From contig JASANE010029094.1 of the NCBI GenBank assembly GCA_030248225.1, positions 1 to 64,000 of the forward strand: a stretch of DNA of 64,000 nt. The letters run 5' to 3'. A program made the translations under genes and the position numbers. Shown here piece by piece: positions 31,148 to 44,579 of the stretch (position 1 is its first letter; each line of letters opens with the position of its first letter). This stretch comes from Trileptium ribeirensis. Lineage: Eukaryota > Nematoda > Enoplea > Enoplida > Thoracostomopsidae. The notes under the pieces were generated by a model. It did not search any database and was not told the DNA's origin. It saw nothing but the letters and a program-made list of their open reading frames with translations.

Positions 31148-32688
31148 ACTCGGTTAGTATGCTGTGTCAAATCTGTTAATTTGCTAACCAAAAGAATTAA
31201 TAAGTTTCGGACAATATGGATAATATATTGTTTATAACCCAAATCGTATTTTATAATTTAGCCACGAAACACTTTGAATATATGTTTAATTTCTATCATA
31301 CCGTTAATTTTCAATCTTCAATACTCTTGAAAATTGGAATAACGTACTCATACATGTCGGGCCATCAACAGTGCTGAACTTAAATGTATAATTGAATCGC
31401 CCAGAGGGCTTTATGGCCGATTAGCGCTAGAGTTTGTTGCTATTTCCTTACCTTAAACACATTTGATACAATTTGGAAAATATATGCTGCCTATTGATAT
31501 AATCAACCTTAGATTTTATATAATACTGTAGTTTAATTAAGCCACGAGTGTTCATACATTTAACACATTTTGTATTATTTTAGCACCGTTTACCACTGAG
31601 AAATTTCCCTACTAGAATCTCTGTGTAACTGCGATGATGGTCGCGGTAGTCATAATTCATTAAATGCTAATATTGAGAATAATTTTTAAATAATTTCCAA
31701 GTGGCAATCGCGTTTTCGGACTTAGTGTATATCAAAAAGCAAAACCGTATTGCGTTTTTTCACTGTTCTTGCTACGCACTAAAGATCATCATTTGAGTAA
31801 TGCTTTCAAATAAGCATTGTATCGTTAACTCATATGTGTGCCTGGGTACGTCGGCCCAGGGGGTACATTGTCCCAACGGGGTAGAGGTGGAGTTCCGGCC
31901 AGAGGAATTAACAAAATGTTTCTATGTCTCTTCAATTTTTCCTCATCAATTTTCTCTTTTTTCGTACTTCTTAAAATTTCTGTAGTTCATGTTACGTCGT
32001 CGCGCAGGAGTGCTTACATTAGGTTAGGGCTGGGAAAGGAGGAAATATAGTTTTGGGGATCCGATCCTTAGAGCGGGAAACAACCACCTCGCCCTCCTTT
32101 GGACTCCCAATTGTTAATGATAATGATTAATATTTTTTCTAATTTTTCATGTGACCGTTTTGTTTCGGTGCGAAAAAGCTATGTTTTCTTCTATTTTACA
32201 TGTTGCTCATTGTATTCTGTACCACTAGGCTAAATTTTGTCATTAATATTTAGTCATTACAGTTGTGGGTATCGCCAGGTATATGGCCTCGCTCTTTGCC
32301 GTCAACAAAGTGTGAAAGCGATGTCACAAACTTAGATAAGCAAATATAAAGTTATCAATATTTTATGTCTTTCTCAAAAAATTACAAGTTTTCTATGGCG
32401 GATTATTGAAACTATGAGATCCGTTTGAGCAAATTTGTATAAGCTTAAAGAGATTTGTACCCGCTTTGACAGAGTATTGTCTAGCAGTTTTCGAAACAAC
32501 AATAATTCTATTTGATACGCTACAATTTTGACTTTAAAAACGTTACAGGGTTTTTCAATATTTTACCGACAACCCGGCCTATTGAAGCTATTGTTTGTGT
32601 GAATTACATATATACACCTATTTTGTAGATATTCATATAAAGTTATATAAATGTATTCTGATAGGTTATACATATATATTTAGGTTGT

Positions 32689-34203
32689 GAATGAAATTAC
32701 ACCAATAAGTATCAGTCATCAGGAAGAAAACTGTCTCAGTAGTTTGTAAGCGTTAACGTTATTAAGTTTAAGGTATTGTTTTTGACCGTGTGGTCTTTCA
32801 GAATTCGTAGCAATTTGTCATTATTTTGGTTATTATTACCCATCTGCGCAATAATGGAAATATTCTCTAGTTTTGGTTGCGTTTGGCACGTGAAAGAATA
32901 TATGAAGACAGTCGAATTAGCGGCTTTGGGATTGTATATTTTATTACCAGTACGGACTGAGGCATCTAAATGTTCAGAGATAATCACTGCCATGTGTCGG
33001 TTGGAATTCCTGGAGTAGTCGGCTTCACAAGCGGCTCATGAATTTTGATAGACAAAAGAGGATCAAGACCATCGGGAATGTCATCTATTAACTTAAAACT
33101 ATGTTGAAGTCCTTTGCCTGCACAAAACACTATTCGAAAGCTTCAATGCAGAAAGGCTTAACTTCGTATCGTTGAGATCGATTTTCTAAGTTTGTGGAAA
33201 AGTTGCAGATAAAAAGAAGTTTCGCAGATTGTCCAACTCAATTTCCATGGTAAATCTTACGGCCCATGTATGGAACACTCGTCATGGCACAATAAAATTT
33301 ACAATGGAAATTGTGTCGGACAATGCAATCTCTTTTCTGTAAGACGAACTTGAAAAATCAGCAGTAACTTTGTTACCTCCACATTACAAAAACGAGATTT
33401 ACTGCTGATTGCGTCAACACGATCCTGTTCGTATTACCACGACACAAAATTGGACTAATTCAATGTCTTTTTACGCCCGGTTTTTATAAGTGGTTCAAAT
33501 TTCAACGTATTTCATAATGAGATTACTGTGGAACAATGGCTTTTTACTAAAATCGTGGACAAAAAACGGACTTCATTAGTAAGTGGATGAAATAGAAATA
33601 ACAGCAGCTCTTGCGTAGTATCCGGTACCCAGGCCAAGAACGGTCACAAGATTGCAAATCAACAATATTTCGTTCTGAAACATCTTTTTGTATGCAATTT
33701 CTCCAATAATCTGAGAAAACAGAGCGCAACAATATTAAGATCGGCTTTTCCGAATTGCAGCTTTCGAATGCCAGACAGGCAAAAGAATGCAGCATTGTTT
33801 TAAGTTTAGAGATAATTATTCTTCATGGTCTTGATCCTCTGTTGTCTATCAAAATTCACGAGCCGCTTGTGAAGCCGACTACTTCGGGAATTCCAACAGA
33901 GACATGGCAACGAGAATCTCTGAATATTTAGGTGTCTCAGCCCGTTCTGGTAATAAATTAAACAATTCCAAAGCAGCTAATTCAGCTGTTTTCGGACATT
34001 CTTTCACATGCCAAACGTAACCAAAACTGGAGAATATTTCAATTATTGCGCAGGTGGGTAATGATAACGAACTACTGACAAAGTGCTACGAATTCTGGAA
34101 GACCACACGGTCAGAAACGATATCCGTAAACTTAATAACGTTAACGATCTCAAGCTACTGAGACTGATTTCTGTTTAATCAACTTATTGGCGTAATTTCA
34201 TTA
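32689..34203. mobile_element. Foldback element, 1.5-kb imperfect inverted repeat
   Basis: The outer ends match in inverted orientation (AATGAAATTACACCAATAAGT at left, ACTTATTGGCGTAATTTCATT at right). Complementarity continues inward through the CCGTGTGGTCTTTCAGAATTCGTAG, GCGGCTTTGGG and GAGGATCAAGACCAT segments to at least about 33235 and 33660, so arms exceed 500 bp. The centre holds smaller inverted pairs (TCCAACTCAATTTCCATGG with CAATGGAAATTGTGTCGGA, and AAATCAGCAGTAA with TTACTGCTGATT). There is no transposase. As it lies in a transcribed intron, the RNA could form a long hairpin. Confidence 0.85.
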
Positions 34204-34399
34204 ATATTATTTGTATACTATTTTGATATATATATGTATATATAGATTTGTGCATATATATCAAGATTGTATATCTTTACATAGTACTGCTAAACTTTCT
34301 GCGGAGTTCCATCGACGACAAATCTGATCTCTCGCCATGCCAAATCTAAAACATTTTTCATTGAAATTTACGAGAACTTGTCTTAGATTTTCCAATACC

Positions 34400-34690
34400 A
34401 GACATTCTTTTAAAATTCAAAGAACTATTCCTTGAAATTGCAAAGAAATATTTTTTCAAAATATAAGATTTATTTAAATTTCAGTGGGTTGAGACTAAAG
34501 GAAAAGGCTGGAAACTTTCTAAGAAAATATTGTTTCGCGAAAACATTCACATAATATTTTCTATGAAAATTTTCGGTCGTTTCTTTTAGGCACACCTCAC
34601 CGAAATTTAAATAAATCTTATATTTTGGAAAAATTTTTTAAAAATTTTAAGAAACAGTTCTTTGAATTTCAAAAGAATATCTGGAGGTGC
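34400..34690. repeat. Inverted repeat with roughly 95-bp arms
   Basis: The left arm (CAGACATTCTTTTAAAATTC to AAATTTCAGTGGGTTGAG) is the inverted partner of the right arm (CACCTCACCGAAATTT to GAATTTCAAAAGAATATCTGG). Confidence 0.7.
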
Positions 34691-35354
34691 CAAAATGTTA
34701 GAATGCTTCTATTAAATATCATGTAAGGTATAATGAGTGCATACAGCTATACATTCATTGTCATATAACTACACAAATCTATAAATTTATGCAGATATAT
34801 AAATATATTCTGATATATTTATGCATATATGTCATTATTATATAGTTTGGGGACACTAGTGGAGAATGATGTCCTGGCGGTATGTCCTCGAACTTTTCAT
34901 CAATTTTTGCTAATTTGTGCCAATTTTTGGCATTGTGTGCCAATTTTCTTCGGTTTGCATTAACTCTTCCGCGCGTCGTATAATGTCAATTATGAATATA
35001 GCTTGAGGAGTAGGGCCGACCCCCAGGCAGGTAACCGCCTTCTAGACATGGGCACCTATGCTATATATCTACATAGTATATATAATTTATTTTACTTTGT
35101 CCTGACCGGAGGTCAATTTGTTTCATCTTAGATCATTCTCATGTTAAGACTTGAAATGTCGAACCTTTTAATAGGAACATGTAGTTTCTCGTACTTCTCC
35201 CAATTTCTATTTTGCAGCACATAGATAAACCTACAATTTTTCTTTATCAGTATTAATGGCTATTTGTTTCGTTATGCCAGATGTTTGATAAAATTGTTTC
35301 ATAAAAGTTTTTCAACGATTGATTGAACAGAGCGGTACAATTAATTAATGTTCA

Positions 35355-36830
35355 CTCGCTATTTTTAATGGTTACAAAATACATAGTGTGTTGTTACTTC
35401 CTCGTCATTATTGGAAATAACTTGCCTTGTATTTATAAGTTATAAACGATATTGCATAGATTTCGGATGGAAAATGTTATACTCTCTTCGACGCTATTTA
35501 ATGGTTACAAAATACAATGATGCATAGCGTGTTGTTACTTCTGCGTCATTATTAGAAATATGTTCCCTTGTATTTGTATGTTATAAACGATATTGCATAG
35601 ATTTCGGATAGAAAAGTTTCTAATTCTTCACGCTAGTTAATGGTTACAAAATACAATGATGCATAGCGTGTTGTTACTTCTTCGGATAGAAAAGTTTCTA
35701 CTCTCTCGACGCTAGTTAATGGTTACAAAATACAATGATGCATAGCGTGTTGTTACTTCTGCGTCATTATTAGAAATATGTTCCCTTGTGTTTGTATGTT
35801 ATAAACGATATTGCACAGATTTCGTATAGAAGAGTTTCTTCTCTCTTCGACGCTATTTAATGGTTACAAAATACAATGATGCATAGCGTGTTGTTATTTC
35901 TGCGTCATTATTAGAAATAACTTCCCTTGTATTTGTATGTTATAAACGATATTGCATAGATTTCGGATAGAAAAGTTTCTACTCTCTTCGACGCTAGTTA
36001 ATGGTTACAAAATACAATGATGCATAGCGTGTTGTTACTTCTGCGTCATTATTAGAAATATGTTCCCTTGTATTTGTATGTTATAAACGATATTGCATAG
36101 ATTTCGGATAGAAAAGTTTCTACGACGCTATTTAATGGTTACAAAATACAATGATGCATAGCGTGTTGTTACTTCTGCGTCATTATTGGAAATAACTTCC
36201 TTTGTATTTGTATGTTATAAACGACATTGCTTCTTATAGAAAAGTCTCTACTCTCTTCGACGCGATTGAATTGTTTCAAAATGCAATGATACATAGCGTG
36301 TTGTTACTTCTGCGTCATTATTAGAAATATGTTCCCTTGTATTTGTATATTATAAACGATATTGCATAAGTTTCGGATAGAAAAGTTTCTACTCTCTTCG
36401 ACGCTATTTAATGGTTACAAAATACAATGATGCATAGCGTGTTGTTACTTCTGCGTCATTATTAGAAATATGTTCCCTTGTATTTGTATGTTATAAACGA
36501 TATTGCATAGATTTCGGATAGAAAAGTTTCTACTCTCTTCGACGCTATTTAATGGTTACAAAATACAATGATGCATAGCGTGTTGTTACTTCTGTGTCAT
36601 TATTAGAAATATCTTCCCTTGTATTTGTATGTTATAAACGACATTGCATAGATTTCGGATAGAAAAGTTTCTACTCTCTTCGACGCGATTGAATTGTTAC
36701 ACAATGCAATGATACATAGCGAGTTATTACTTCCGCATCATTATTAGAAATAACTTCCTTTGTATTTGTATGTTATAAACGATATTGCATTAATTTCGGA
36801 TAGAAAAGTTTCTACTCTCTTCGACGTTTT
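35355..36830. repeat. Tandem array, 141-bp unit, about 11 copies
   Basis: The repeated unit contains AATGGTTACAAAATACAATG, ATGCATAGCGTGTTGTTACT, TGCGTCATTATTAGAAATA and ATTGCATAGATTTCGGATAG. Copy starts fall at about 141-bp steps (35501, 35640, 35860, 36001, 36411, 36552). One copy (35640-35718) has lost its middle. Neighbouring copies are nearly identical, suggesting recent homogenisation. Confidence 0.93.
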
Positions 36831-38406
36831 AGTTACAATTGAATTATCTGTGACAGAAGATTTTAACATACCTTTGCAAAAGTATTCGGAGTTGGATTTA
36901 ATGTTAGTTGAAGATATTTTCCAAAGAATTGGCAGTTTTAGCAGTAGTGATCTAAATATGTGTTAATTTTGTGCCTCTATTTACTGACAGTTAGTAAGAA
37001 TAAAAGCGAGTTAAATTACCGATTAAACTTTTGATCCTACACTATCCATATTTATAACTAACCATTCGAAAAAGTCATACATAACAAGAATTTTTTAACG
37101 CTCAGTGTTAAATAGTAATTGAAACAATTGTTCTGTATCTGAAGTTTTGTAGCAAAATAATATACATTTTTGGAAATTTCATTTTGATAACAGCAAACTT
37201 TCAAAGAAAATCTTTTCCGGCTGGGCGTATGTTTGTTGGTCCTACCTTAGACCTCATAAACAAAATGTACTATAGTAATCATAGGGAATGCTGTATTTTA
37301 AGTATACAAACGCGCAGTAATCTCAAGTCTCAAATTGAAATCTGTTAGCAGTTCGATTCAGGATTTTCGATACCACTTGTACGAAATTACAAGCAAGGCG
37401 AAATGTCATGATTTGTGATATCAAAACACACCTCAGGGATTTATCTAGTATGATTATTAAAATTTTTCTAGTGGACCAGATTTTGTATTATTCCAGATTA
37501 GTGGCAAATTTAGTTCAAAATTTCAGCTAATTTCAGTCACACGTATCGTTTACCCCAGGGCTGGTATTGTTAAATCGCGACAGCTAAAATTATGTTTACA
37601 TTATTTTTTGCTGTAAATTACGCAAAATTTAACTTATGTATTTCATTGGTTGAAAGTTGCTTAATGCTAATTTTTTCGAGCCCATGATTGGCAAAATCTG
37701 TATAATTTTAACTTCATTGTTTCAAGTTTACCATTCAATTATTAGACCATATGTTGAGAAACATGCGTGCTGTTTACAAGCATTGAAATAGCTATCACAG
37801 ATAATAATCTTTGTAACTGCTGTAGATAGTCTTCGATCACTATGTAACAATTAAACTGCTCAACTGCGATACAGGTATTCTAGTACAGAAAACACAATAA
37901 CAACTCCCGAGATTTATCCTGACACTTTATCTATGAACAGCTTGTGGCAATCACGCAATAAGCGCTGTATCTCTGTGAAACTATTTTATGTTGTTCGCCA
38001 AGAAATCTGAAGTTTATCATTACTATAATAAATTTAGTCCGTGAAAAAAATTTATTAAAACTGTAAAATATTTTAGCTGTTTTGAGCCAAGTACTCAAAG
38101 CTACAAATCTAGGAACAATAAAAGTTGTGAAGTATAATGAAAGTCATATATATCGAAGCAATTAATGAAAAATTTGAATAAAACCGATTCGTATATTGTT
38201 TAGTTCGATTATTTGCATTCCTAGGAACCCTCTGGAGGCCTTATTATCTTCGAACAAAGACTGATCTGACTGGGCGTCGCTTATCAAGCGGTTACAGATT
38301 TACGATTTTGCTCTGTTATATTAAAACATAACATGCGACCTAATTTATTTGGCAAAATTCCTGCTTTAATATAACTATTAATTAGTATAAACCTTATTCG
38401 ACCTGA

Positions 38407-38897
38407 TGCGGCGCTCACGTTATAATATCCCCAACGTTTGGAACCTATGTATTCAACACAGTGTCAGTCAGACACACTGTCGTCAACACGGCGTCTTTGA
38501 AACCTCCAAGTATTTTTATAAAAATATCCAAGGGTAGCTAGCTAAGGGTATTGCCAATTTTCTACGTTATCAAGTACACCATCTCTTCTTTGTAATTTCA
38601 TTGACTATTTGCGGCATAACCATTCAAATCATATGGTATAGATACAAATGTCTAAATTAAGTCAACTACGCTGCACAACATCGCATTAGCTACAGGCGGT
38701 GCCGGTTTCTGTTAAAAAATTACTAGCTAAAGGTGTGTACGACACCGTAAATAAAAATGTGGTAGCTACGGTTGTGTTTTACACGGTCGGAATTTTATTT
38801 ACAGAATGGGTGTGACCGTGACTGTCTATACTGTAGCGTTCCGAATATAGTTGACAATAATTCCAAACAGCAAGGACATTATAACCTGAATGCCGCA
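38407..38897. mobile_element. MITE, related to the GTTATAAAGGACCCCC family
   Basis: The ends TGCGGCGCTCACGTTATAA (left) and TTATAACCTGAATGCCGCA (right) are inverted copies. The interior resembles the element at 18511. It is 491 bp and non-coding. Confidence 0.65.
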
Positions 38898-40287
38898 TAA
38901 TTAGTGCCTGTGCTTTCGTAAATAAGTGTGTCGTTGCTGCGTTTAGTTTAAACATGGCTTTTCATAGTTAAGTACCTTCATTGACTCATTGCTCTTGTAA
39001 TGTAGAATTTTTTTATTGATGAATTGTTGGTTTGAATTATCCGAAGTTTGGTTAAATTACACTTATTTAATTGTCATGTTTTCAGACTTAAATAATAATG
39101 GAGGTAACCACTTGGCGAAAAGTTGGGGCGGGGTGGTTCCGAACCAAATTATTAAATCAGCACGAGTTAAGGTTACAGTTAGCTTGAGATGTATAAATGA
39201 GCTATGGAAAGTGAGTTACAAAACTGGGGGATGTATAGTTAGAGGGACCCGCACAACTAAAAATTGGGAGAGCGTGCCCTCAAAAATCTAGCTTAGAACG
39301 TGTACTTGTAAAAAATTTGTTTTTAGAAATTTTCGAAACACTAACAACTATCGAAAACCGTTTTATTTAACGGTAATTTCGGGATACATATACCGCACAA
39401 TTAGGAATATCTGAATGTTTTACATTTAAAACAAATCGTGAATATTTTCATTAACGTCAAAATTAAAAAATACAACGTTAATAATTTCATAATATTGCGG
39501 AGCTTACGACTAATAATACACAAACTTTCCAATTATAAACAAAGTGTTTATTATTACTGCGACCATGAGAGTGATTTAGCCATACGACGTGTAAGCAGGC
39601 GCGGACGCTGATGTAAACTTTGGTTAAAATAATCAAGCCACCACCATGGTTGAAGTATCACAATCCGAAACAACTGCCCGACAGTTACGGACTCTTCCAG
39701 TTGTTGCACAATATTTGTTGCGTCATAAAAGTCGTTTCCCGTCTTAAGTATATTACTAAGTACGAGGGCATCCACGTCGTTTGAGCCTACTTCTCATGTA
39801 TAGGCCGGAACCGTGCTTTCTCCAAGGCGAAGCGCTTTGGGTAGACACCATTTCGCTTAAAACTTAACCAGCCAGTGCAGCTGCCGAAATGGCACTTATT
39901 GGACTAGTAGCAGATTGAAAGGCGCCGGGAAGACCGGAAAACCCCTCCTGCAGTTTAAGCTAAAGATCTGGATAGCCATTAAGTGATTATTTGATGACGT
40001 GGTACGTTGATTTACTTTCCAGGTTGATACAAACTGATATTAATACGTGGGCCAATGTTAATATAGAATATTTTAAATATTAATTCGGACCCTAACATAG
40101 CCTAATCCCAGTTGTCACAATTTAACCTTGAAATTCTTAATTCTGAAATTTTAGACGTTTGTCGCAGTCCTGAGTTAATCGGTCATTATATATTTGTTCG
40201 AGATATTACACCTAACAGTGATATTGTAAAGCCACTAAAAAGCATCACAGCCAGAATTTTGTCGCTTTAGTTTCAATTTCACTACAG

Positions 40288-40493
40288 ATTAAGCAATCTG
40301 GCTGACAATTCGCTAACGCGAAAAATTCCGTTTTTGTCAAAGAAAAAGTCTGCATCGTTTGCCGACGAAAGTGTTGCAGCGGCTCGAGTGGCGTCAACAA
40401 CATCGTCATCATCATCGTCGGCAGCAGCGACAACAACAAAGGATGATCCAAAGGTTTGGGCAAACTCATTCGACAATTTACTTAACAGCAAAC
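40288..40493 (+). CDS. RGS3-like gene, coding exon 4 (start of RGS domain)
   Basis: Acceptor TTTCACTACAG ends at 40287 and donor AAAC|GTAAGTA starts at 40494. One leading base completes exon 3's split codon; 68 codons and one base follow (phase 1). The first two thirds are basic and Ser/Ala/Thr-rich, including a run of six Ser codons. The end, KVWANSFDNLLNSK, is the conserved first helix of an RGS domain (W-x-x-S-F-x-x-L-L). Its split last codon is completed by the first two bases of exon 5, continuing directly into the next RGS helix. Confidence 0.88.
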
Positions 40494-41164
40494 GTAAGTA
40501 TATGTAAGCAAATTTATATAAAATACAAGATTTGTCATGTACATGATACACCATCTGAAAACAAATCTGTTTAGAGAGTCTATCACGTCAAAAGATACAT
40601 TTTTGTTCTAGAAGAAGCATGCCACAGCAGTATTATACTTGGAAAGCTATCTGCAAATGCATTTTTACCGAGGGTTGCTTTTGTGAATAAGCTGTGTAAA
40701 ACACAGAAGCAATGTCACACAACTAATAAAAATTAACAACTGCATGCAGCTATATTGTGGTCCAACAATTGCTCAACACCACGTTTCAGAGGTGGATTTT
40801 CCGGGCACGCAGAAGTCGTACGAAGAAACGGCTCGTTTCGCCTTGTTCATTGTAGTGGTTTCGAAATATTGATGTTTTCCCTCTGTATGAAGTACAAGGC
40901 TAACAGATAATCCTGTTTATGGGGCACACATTAGAACGCTGGGAATTTAAATATAATCTACAATATGTTTATAACTTCGTAGAAATAATATTTACGATAG
41001 TTAGTGCTTTATGTATGATTTCGTAATGAATAAAAAATTTCATAATTGTCATTTCATTTGTATCACATGCTGCTTTGTACTGAAGTAGCAAGCATGCCAA
41101 GCGTATAATCAGAAAAAATGGCTAATTGGATGTTGTATCAGGTTGTTCAACGCATTGCAAAAGC

Positions 41165-41960
41165 GCCTGCGCTTAAACTAACGAAGCGTCGAGGGTTAAT
41201 TAATGTTTGATAGGAAAAAGGGTTTTAAACCCAACGATGAAGATATACATATTTGAACAAATCGCAATCACATATGTAGGCAGTAAACTGGTTGATTTAT
41301 TAATTGGCATCGCAGCTTCACCGTTTTGTCGCAGTTCGCAAGAATATATGCGTGCTCTAAAATTTCACGCATCTGTCAAACACTTAGACTATAACGCAGC
41401 AGCGCGGGTTTATTAATGTTTGATAGGAAAAAGGAAAAAGGGTTTTCAACCCAACGATTAAAATATACATATTTGGACAAATTCCAATCAAATATTTAGG
41501 CAGTAAACTGGTTGAATAACTGGCATCGCAGCCTCGCAGTTTTCCCAAAGTTCGCAAAATTATATGCGTGCTCTAAAATTTCACGCATCTGTCAAACACT
41601 TAGACTATAACGCAGCAGCGCGGGTTTATTAATGTTTGATAGGAAAAAGGGTTTTCAACCAACGATTAAAATATAGATTGATTAAATCACAGTCAGATAT
41701 TTAGGCAGTAAACTGGTTGAATAACTGGCATCGTAGCCTCACCGTTTTGGCGCAGTTCGCAAAATCATATGCGTACTTTGACGTTTTACGCGTCTGTCTA
41801 ACACTTACACTAACGCAGCAGCGCGGATAAGTTAATGTTTGATGGAAAAAAGGATTTTCAACCCAACGCTTAAAATATAAATATTTGAACGAAGAAATCA
41901 CTGTCAGATATTTATGCAGTAAACTGGCTGAATTATTATTTGCTGTCGCAACCTCGTCTA
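41165..41960. repeat. Tandem array, about 215-bp unit, four copies
   Basis: The repeated segments are TTAATGTTTGATAGGAAAAA, TTAGGCAGTAAACTGGTTGA, CGCAGTTCGCAA, TTTCACGCATCTGTC and AACGCAGCAGCGCGG, at about 205-225-bp steps. The last copy is the most diverged. Confidence 0.85.
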
Positions 41961-44579
41961 CTTTTAAATTTAAGCACATTGTGTCTCAGATCGAGTCATA
42001 TTTACATGATTCATAGAACTAGTATGCATATACGCACAATACGGTTACGCAAACAGTGCAATCGGAAATCATATAGTGAACATGGAACTTCGAGTAGCGT
42101 CAATCCACAAATACAACTCGTTACTGAACATAGTTCCCAACATACCGAGCAAAATTAAATTCAGGGAATAACTGCGCTGAGTCTGCAAACTTAGACATAA
42201 TTAAGTTTGGAATTAGCTTACGTACAAAAAGTGTCAGATTTGCGCATTATAGCGTATCAGCGTAATCCCGTTAACAGTAAAGCGCTTCACAACTAAGATA
42301 AATATAGGAACAAACATGGAATAACCATGCATCACTGGTATTAGAATCAACAGAAATTTTTCACGAAGCCACATTGACGCTTAATTCAGATCATTGAGGG
42401 ACACTTTCAAATATGAATATTCCTGTAATACTTTTGTACTTATCATTTTTTCAACCGTAAGAAATGTATCATTCACTTCAGTCCGTCCTCGACTCGCAGG
42501 AGCTGAGCCCATTAACTATCCGCAATACCCAAATTCCCTCTTTAATTTATATTTATGGGATATTGCTAAAACTCGTGAATGTATTTCATACCTACACATA
42601 CCTAAGGTGCTACATCTCATCTCTAGAGAAAGTATAAAATCTCGAAGTTGCTGATTGCCCAAGACGTTTCTTCAGATTCACAGATCTAGATGCGCGATAC
42701 TTGCTTTGTGTATGAACTCTCTGGTAAACCACTAAGGTCATCAACCAACTCGCCAAATTATGACAATTTAACCCACCAACATATCTCAGTGAGCGGTGAA
42801 AATATGCAGATAGTTATTCCGATCACAAAATTCTAACTCGTATGATCATAGACAATAGCCGATGTTTGGTATAACACTTTGTATTATTTCAGCGCACACA
42901 GAGAAAAAAAGAATCTATCTGTTAAGTGGACGAACTTTTGATTTGTGACAAAGGGATACATATTTAACATACTTGTGAAAATATTAAATCTATATGTATA
43001 CAATTAACGCAAGCACAACGGATCGCATAAATTATCTCTGGAACAGTTTTCACACTAAACTTCAGCACTACACTTTCATTGTTCTAAAACTTCCCTCTGA
43101 TTCCACAATTGGATTCAACAATAGCAGAATTAAGAATGAGTGGATTCAAAAGACATCAGCTTATCACGTTGTATGCTGGAAATTATCCAATCCAATATTA
43201 GACTAAAGGGTAGCTTATGACTTATTTAAGGAATAGAATAATACTGAAGCTTAGGCTTGGCATTTAGTATTTTGAGAACAGTATTGCCGACAATGCACTT
43301 CAGCACTTAAAGTGTCTTAACGTTATTTAATAAAATACGAACTTCGGATTTTGTCGTGTTTGTGATTATTTGCAGAAAATATACTATATCCCGGGTGTAG
43401 CTAACAAACCATAGATTATTATTCGTTGACCAAACAAAATTGCAATAAGTTTCAATAATTTAAATTTTTAAAAGACTCACTACGTGAGTGAAGGCGGAAT
43501 AAAATATATAACTTTTGTGTGGTTAAGGATACTGTGCAGTCTAGTCTCGTGGTCGGCTAATTTTTATTCGTATTTTTGTTCTGCTTGTGCAGTACAACAA
43601 TTAAGATTCACAAATTTAGATCCTGGATATTGCATTGATACTATTCAAATTGATTGAATCTGCAATTATATTGCTCATAGGATGTATTTCTGGAATATGG
43701 GGCCTGGTATTCCAAAGTCATATTACTGGGCAACTCGAACACCAATGTATTGGTCAAAAGAAAATAAACGAAATTTGGCAGCTAGCCGTTATTCCGAAAC
43801 ACAATTTCGAACCATCACTTGGTGTTGAGTGACGAAAAGTAATGTGAACAATACCTTATACTCGGATGTACTGAGAGAGGGTGACACGCAGTGGATAAAT
43901 CTTTCTAATCCTCAACACTTCAATCTTCTGTAGCCAGATTGGCAGATAACGGGACAAATCTATACGCAGAATATGATTTGGAACGGTATAGGATGATGTA
44001 CAGAGTGACTGCCTGTTGCACAACGACAGTGAATCTGGTGTACTTCGGTACATTTTGTCAGTGAGGGTGGCTCATTGTCATCGGAACAGGAGACGTTTTT
44101 TTTATTTTGTGCTATCGTGTTCATGCTTATATAGTTTCATATTGTTATAAATTGTACACCCTCAAACAGTTTAATTTTTGGTGCGATTACCATACCCAAA
44201 TTAGCCGTGAAACGTACGTTAAATGAATTAGGCTTCCAGTGGCTGATGTTTCTCGACCATGTTGTCTGACGAAATGGACGCTGAAATTTCAACCGTCCTA
44301 ACACACGACCCACTTTCATGAACATATCGTTTCTTCTAACCTTTTCAAAAATTTAATCGCTGATGGATGTTTGTCGACTATCACTTGCCACTGTCTACTA
44401 AAAAGCTTTTCTGCCAAAAATACTTTAAAGTGTCGCATTCTGTAATATGTAATACCTGAACTGTATGTATGTATGTATATGTGCACCGTTTAAGAAACGC
44501 TAAAAATCGCCCGTAAATAAAGAAATAGCGCTAATATGAAGGAAATGTTTATGTGGAAGATGTATTTTTCGTTTCTTCA

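Larger units (their letters stand above)
20194..40287 (+). other. Intron 3 of the RGS gene (20 kb, repeat-laden)
   Basis: This very long intron contains, in order, an 80-bp tandem array, a MITE (23748-24214), an interspersed repeat, a 170-bp duplication, a foldback element, an inverted repeat, a 141-bp array and another MITE. These are listed separately. The remaining stretches (21573-23747, 25191-28493, 28826-32688, 36831-38406, 38898-40287) show nothing that I can identify. Confidence 0.65.
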
